A stretch of DNA of 42,101 nucleotides from QS-5-54-17 sp964489295 (GTDB lineage: Bacteria; Patescibacteriota; Saccharimonadia; QS-5-54-17), in contig CAZAXT010000003.1 of the NCBI GenBank assembly GCA_964489295.1, forward strand, positions 1-42,101, in the 5' to 3' direction. The notes under the pieces are model-generated. The model was not told the DNA's origin and searched no databases. It worked only from the letters and a program-made list of their open reading frames with translations. The stretch's first letter is position 1, and each line of letters begins with the position of its first letter. Below are positions 39,106 through 42,101 of this stretch, one piece after another. The position numbers and the translations under genes were made by a program.

Positions 39106-39921
39106 ATGAAACAACGTCTTGACCAGATATTAGTTGAACGAAACTTGGCCGAATCGCGCTCCAAAGCCGAAGCGTTGATCATGAGTGGTGTGGTCTGGGT
39201 GGATGGTGTGCGCCGGGATAAACCGGGATTTTATATCAAAGATACGACCGATGTGCAGATAGAATCTCCGCCGCAATATGTCTCCCGGGCCGGGGAAAAG
39301 CTGGCTTCTGCCAACCGGAAATTCGGCGTTAATTTTACGGACGCGGTCGTGCTGGACGTGGGCTCATCCACTGGCGGCTTTACCGACTATGCCTTGCAAA
39401 ACGGTGCGGCCAGGGTGTACGCGGTTGACGTTGGCAAACACCAATTACATGAAAAGCTCCACGGGGACGAACGCGTTGTCGTGATGGAGCAAACCGACAT
39501 CCGCGACCACACACCTGCCTTAAGGCAGGGCGGGCAATCCTTCGACGCCGCTCAGGACAGGCACGCAGCACGCAACACGCAACATGTCTCGAATACAGAA
39601 CTCCAATTCGAGGCACCGGACATAGTCACGATCGACGTGTCATTTATTAGTTTACGGAATATCCTTCCCGCCGTAACAACATTGGTCAGCTCTGATGTTC
39701 ACATCATTGCCATGTGCAAACCGCAGTTCGAAGCCGGCATCAAAGATGCCACCAAACACAAAGGCGTCATTAAGAACGACCGCCTCCGCCGCGACATCCT
39801 AAAACAGTTTGAAACCTGGCTGAAGCAAAACGGCTTTGTGGTGCAAGATAAAGCCGACTCTATTGTCAAAGGCGCAAAAGGTAATATGGAACGATTTTAT
39901 CTGCTCAAGCTATCAAGCTAA
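39106..39921 (+). CDS. tlyA: TlyA-family rRNA 2'-O-methyltransferase with in-frame repeat insertion
   Basis: A 271-residue S4-domain plus FtsJ-like methyltransferase. The N-terminal S4 RNA-binding domain covers about 1-60 (RLDQILVERNLAESRSKAEALIMSG, VDG). The SAM motif is LDVGSSTGGFTDYAL (83-97), with later VTIDVSFISLRNILP and KPQFEAG. Actinobacterial TlyA methylates 16S and 23S rRNA; other members are annotated as hemolysins. Residues about 136-168 are an extra loop. It is encoded by a 16-bp palindrome CCTGCCTTAAGGCAGG (39514-39529), a REP-like segment (39539-39563) and three heptads (39566-39586). The frame is kept, so the enzyme is probably functional. Confidence 0.92.
   Translation: MKQRLDQILVERNLAESRSKAEALIMSGVVWVDGVRRDKPGFYIKDTTDVQIESPPQYVSRAGEKLASANRKFGVNFTDAVVLDVGSSTGGFTDYALQNGAARVYAVDVGKHQLHEKLHGDERVVVMEQTDIRDHTPALRQGGQSFDAAQDRHAARNTQHVSNTELQFEAPDIVTIDVSFISLRNILPAVTTLVSSDVHIIAMCKPQFEAGIKDATKHKGVIKNDRLRRDILKQFETWLKQNGFVVQDKADSIVKGAKGNMERFYLLKLSS
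39514..39586 (+). repeat. Composite repeat inserted in tlyA (palindrome + REP-like + heptads)
   Basis: CCTGCCTTAAGGCAGG (39514-39529) is a perfect 16-bp palindrome. It is followed by CCTTCGACGCCGCTCAGGAC (from 39539), a REP-like sequence, and then CAGCACG, CAACACG, CAACATG (39566-39586). Together they encode a loop with the peptide RNTQH, which also occurs in the repeat-encoded loop of MutM. Confidence 0.75.
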
Positions 39922-40035
39922 GGCAAACAAAGCGAAGCCCAGTACCTCCACCAGTCGGCGGTTAGTGCTGCGAGGAACGTTGTGTCAAAAAGGAAATTAG
40001 TCGGTCAATTCATGAATTCGGCGATTAAAAGGGTT

Positions 40036-40060
40036 GTCATCCTGAATTTGTTTCAGAATC
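40036..40060 (+). repeat. REP-like palindrome in the tlyA-ychF spacer
   Basis: CCTGAATTTGTTTCAG (40041-40056) is an imperfect palindrome preceded by GTCAT. Related copies lie at 28714-28766 and 31793-31811. The rest of the convergent spacer 39922-40119 shows no gene and no clear terminator. Confidence 0.5.
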
Positions 40061-40119
40061 CATTATAAATGTAACAGGTTTCCAAATTTCAAATTTCTAC
40101 TAATCCCTTTTAATACTTT

Positions 40120-41235
40120 CTACGTATTGAACCTGAACTCCACCACGTCACCATCCTGCATGAGGTACTGTTTGCCTTCGGTGCGGAGTAGGCCTTGGGA
40201 ACGGGCGGTCGATTTGGATCCGGATTTAACCAAATCTTTCCAGTTGATGATCTCGGCCGCGATGAAGCCGCGCTGCATATCGGTATGGATGACACCGGCG
40301 GCTTCCGGAGCAGTGGCTCCAGCCGCAACCGTCCATGCCCTGACTTCCGTTTCACCGGCCGTGAAGAAGCTTTGCAAGCCCAATGCTTCGTACCCTGTGT
40401 GCACCAACTGTACTAATCCTGATTCCTGCTGGCCATACTCTTCCAGCAGTGTGCGGGCTTCCATCTCTTCCAGTTCGATCAACTCCGATTCCAGTTTGGC
40501 ACATATGAACACATGCGAGTGATCGCCGGCCATGCCCGATAGCCGATCTTTCTCCTCCGTATCAGTGATGCCGCGTTCATCCACATTGAATACGTAGATA
40601 ATCGGTTTAGCGGTCAACAACTGCCGCACAAGCAAGGCGGTTTCATGAGTAACTTTGGCTTTTTCAAGGTATTCGTTTAATGATTCTGCCTGAATAAAAT
40701 TCGTGATCAATATTCCTTCGTTTAGCGCGTTTAACACGTTGTTGAGTAACGTCATGTCATTCTGCCATCCAGACTCAGTCCGGGCGGGTTTCTCTAATGC
40801 GCCCAGCCGTTTTTGCACGGTCGCGATGTCGGCCAGGATGAGTTCGGTCTCGATGGTCCGGATGTCCCGCTCCGGGTCGGGCGACTCATCGACGTGCTGT
40901 ACGTCCGGGTCCTCAAAGGTGCGGATGACGTGGGCGATCGCCGATACCTCGCGGATGTTAGCCAGGAACTGGTTGCCCAGACCTTCGCCTTCGTGCGCTC
41001 CGGCGACCAGTCCGGCGATGTCGGTGAAGTGCACCGTGGCGGGTTCGATCGGACTACCGGGGTAGAGTATGCCTAATTGCTGGAGCCGATCATCCGGCAC
41101 CGACACAATGCCGACATTGGGGTCGATGGTAGCGAACGGGTAATTGGCCGCCACCGCCTTGTTTTTGGTCAAAGCATTAAACAGTGTTGATTTACCGACA
41201 TTGGGTAGTCCAACGATTCCTATGGATAGCGCCAC
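40120..41235 (-). CDS. ychF: Ribosome-associated GTPase/ATPase YchF (OLA1 family)
   Basis: A 371-residue HAS-type P-loop protein that binds ribosomes and ATP. G1 is GLPNVGKSTLFNALT near residue 7, followed by YPFATIDPNVGIV, FTDIAGLVAGAHEGEGLGNQFL, and the base-recognition region (PIIYVFNVDE, where NKxD is altered as expected in OLA1/YchF). The C-terminal TGS domain is FTAGETEVRAWTVAAGATAPEAAGVIHTDMQRGFIAAE. The GTG at 41235 is chosen because AGGAGG lies 5 nt upstream; an in-frame ATG 99 nt earlier has no site and adds unlike residues. It is divergent from the TPR-like gene. Confidence 0.96.
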   Translation of the reverse strand: MALSIGIVGLPNVGKSTLFNALTKNKAVAANYPFATIDPNVGIVSVPDDRLQQLGILYPGSPIEPATVHFTDIAGLVAGAHEGEGLGNQFLANIREVSAIAHVIRTFEDPDVQHVDESPDPERDIRTIETELILADIATVQKRLGALEKPARTESGWQNDMTLLNNVLNALNEGILITNFIQAESLNEYLEKAKVTHETALLVRQLLTAKPIIYVFNVDERGITDTEEKDRLSGMAGDHSHVFICAKLESELIELEEMEARTLLEEYGQQESGLVQLVHTGYEALGLQSFFTAGETEVRAWTVAAGATAPEAAGVIHTDMQRGFIAAEIINWKDLVKSGSKSTARSQGLLRTEGKQYLMQDGDVVEFRFNT

Positions 41236-41377
41236 ACGACCTCCTTTTATCTCGACAATTAGGTGGATGCAGCAATAACGCTCGCATTGCATCATATCAG
41301 AGGGATTCGTCTGTATACAGCTTGCCGAAAACATGGGCGGGTGCTATCGTAATGAGTAACCATAACCATAGTTGCGT

Positions 41378-42101
41378 ATGCAATCCAAATATTTTGATGT
41401 CACCCGAATAAAGAAACAATATAAAAAACTGTCACCCAATCAGCGATGGGCCGTAATAGGTGGTGGTGTCGTACTCTTGGCCGTAATGATTACAGGTGTC
41501 GGCCGTCTTTATATACAACATACTACCGAGCTCGAATCTCGCGTCAACGAGGAAGCAGAAAAGCTATTCAGGCAAGCTGATCAACACTTCAGCAATGAGC
41601 AATACCGGCAAGCAGCTACCGGTTTTGAAAATTACGCATCTGAAGTGGAAGGATACTCCCGTTTTCACGGTTTTACACGGGCAGCCGAGGCGTGGGAGCA
41701 GCATGAGTCGTACCACAGATCCATTGATGTATACAAAAAAGCGTTGGAAGTCGAAAGCACGACCCCTTCTGAGTATCCTTACGAACACGCCGAGGTGCAC
41801 GCTGGGTTATCTCGCAGCCTTGAACAAACGGGTGCATTCGGTGAAGCCATTACGCATACTCAAAAGCGCCGTGAAGCCCTTGAGCAAGTAGCTTCGGATG
41901 GAGAGAACGAGGACAACCAAAGCGTACAACGCTCAATTGCTACTGCCAGTACGCGCATACGGTCGTTACGAGAGCGTGAAACGGCGGCACAATATCAGCA
42001 AGCCAAAACACACGTTGACCAAGCCGATGAATTACTTTCAAGCGAGGATACATCCCGACAAGACATGGAGAAGGCCATCGAGCAATACCAAAAAGCGATC
42101 A
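41378..42101 (+). CDS. Membrane-anchored TPR-like protein (3' truncated by window end)
   Basis: The frame is open from the ATG at 41378 to the end of the window, 241 codons without a stop. It has a basic N-terminus (MQSKYFDVTRIKKQYKK), one membrane helix (about 25-44, WAVIGGGVVLLAVMITGVG), then helical repeats rich in Ala, Glu and Gln. Units such as AEKLFRQADQHFSNEQYRQAATGF, YHRSIDVYKKALEV and HAGLSRSLEQTGAFGEAITH look like tetratricopeptide repeats, which bind proteins. They would lie outside the membrane. No ribosome-binding site is visible; CATAGT ends 5 nt before the ATG. The partner is unknown. Confidence 0.75.
   Translation, partial: MQSKYFDVTRIKKQYKKLSPNQRWAVIGGGVVLLAVMITGVGRLYIQHTTELESRVNEEAEKLFRQADQHFSNEQYRQAATGFENYASEVEGYSRFHGFTRAAEAWEQHESYHRSIDVYKKALEVESTTPSEYPYEHAEVHAGLSRSLEQTGAFGEAITHTQKRREALEQVASDGENEDNQSVQRSIATASTRIRSLRERETAAQYQQAKTHVDQADELLSSEDTSRQDMEKAIEQYQKAI

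Noticed and set aside
1..42101. Recoding of UGA as Gly (as in Gracilibacteria/Absconditabacteria)
   Set aside because: Many genes end at a single TGA at the expected family length (for example the isomerase at 592-594 and msrB at 8209-8211), and no conserved protein needs an internal TGA to be read through.

Overview
This window looks like part of a small bacterial genome of the Patescibacteria (CPR) type, possibly a Saccharibacteria-like lineage. That placement is inferred from gene content and style and not from any marker phylogeny. Core information-processing genes sit close together with short gaps. Many proteins are compact or acidic and have low-complexity tails. UGA is used as a normal stop. 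Many genes start directly behind a -10 box, as expected for leaderless mRNAs. Two genes near position 5000 and an Rpf-type muralytic enzyme recall Actinobacteria, the usual hosts of Saccharibacteria. Two 100-N scaffold gaps (7352-7451 and 28239-28338) show that this is a draft assembly.

Layout. 1-2683: the 3' end of a phosphoglucose/phosphomannose isomerase gene, a convergent pgeF-like gene, and a compact FtsX-type permease with its ABC ATPase. 2998-10268: tRNA-Ser(GGA), then a co-oriented run of metabolic and repair genes (malic enzyme, YbaK-type deacylase, zinc-ribbon protein, PIG-L deacetylase, rhodanese, Mth938-like protein broken by a false gap, msrB, aldo/keto reductase, baeRF-like protein). 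10528-14353: membrane and envelope genes on both strands, including a class A beta-lactamase-fold serine hydrolase. 14423-19944: dnaG, rpoD and polA. 19995-21493: a DsbB-like oxidoreductase followed by a LysM-Rpf secreted enzyme behind a 312-nt structured leader. 21813-28015: mutM with a decayed copy of its own zinc finger downstream, an HD hydrolase, holA, rpsT, a degenerate DHH-like protein with a 400-residue Q/S/G/A-rich tail, and truB. 28437-36886: rpsO, pnp, a family 4 uracil-DNA glycosylase without most of its Fe-S ligands, RNase J, ftsK and a RodZ-like gene. 37079-39921: rpsF, ssb, rpsR, efp and tlyA. 40120-42101: ychF on the minus strand and the start of a TPR-like membrane protein that runs off the window.

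How the parts fit. Most of the window serves replication, DNA repair (polA, mutM, udg, holA, ssb), transcription (rpoD), RNA turnover (pnp, rnj) and translation. The envelope part combines thiol oxidation with a cysteine-containing secreted Rpf enzyme, which is a plausible functional pair.

The most unusual signals are non-coding or sequence-level. They are clusters of degenerate 7-nt tandem repeats in spacers and in frame inside mutM, truB and tlyA; the structured leader before the Rpf gene; widespread leaderless promoters; several families of palindromic intergenic elements; and the duplicated MutM zinc-finger remnant. No phage, transposase or CRISPR array was seen.
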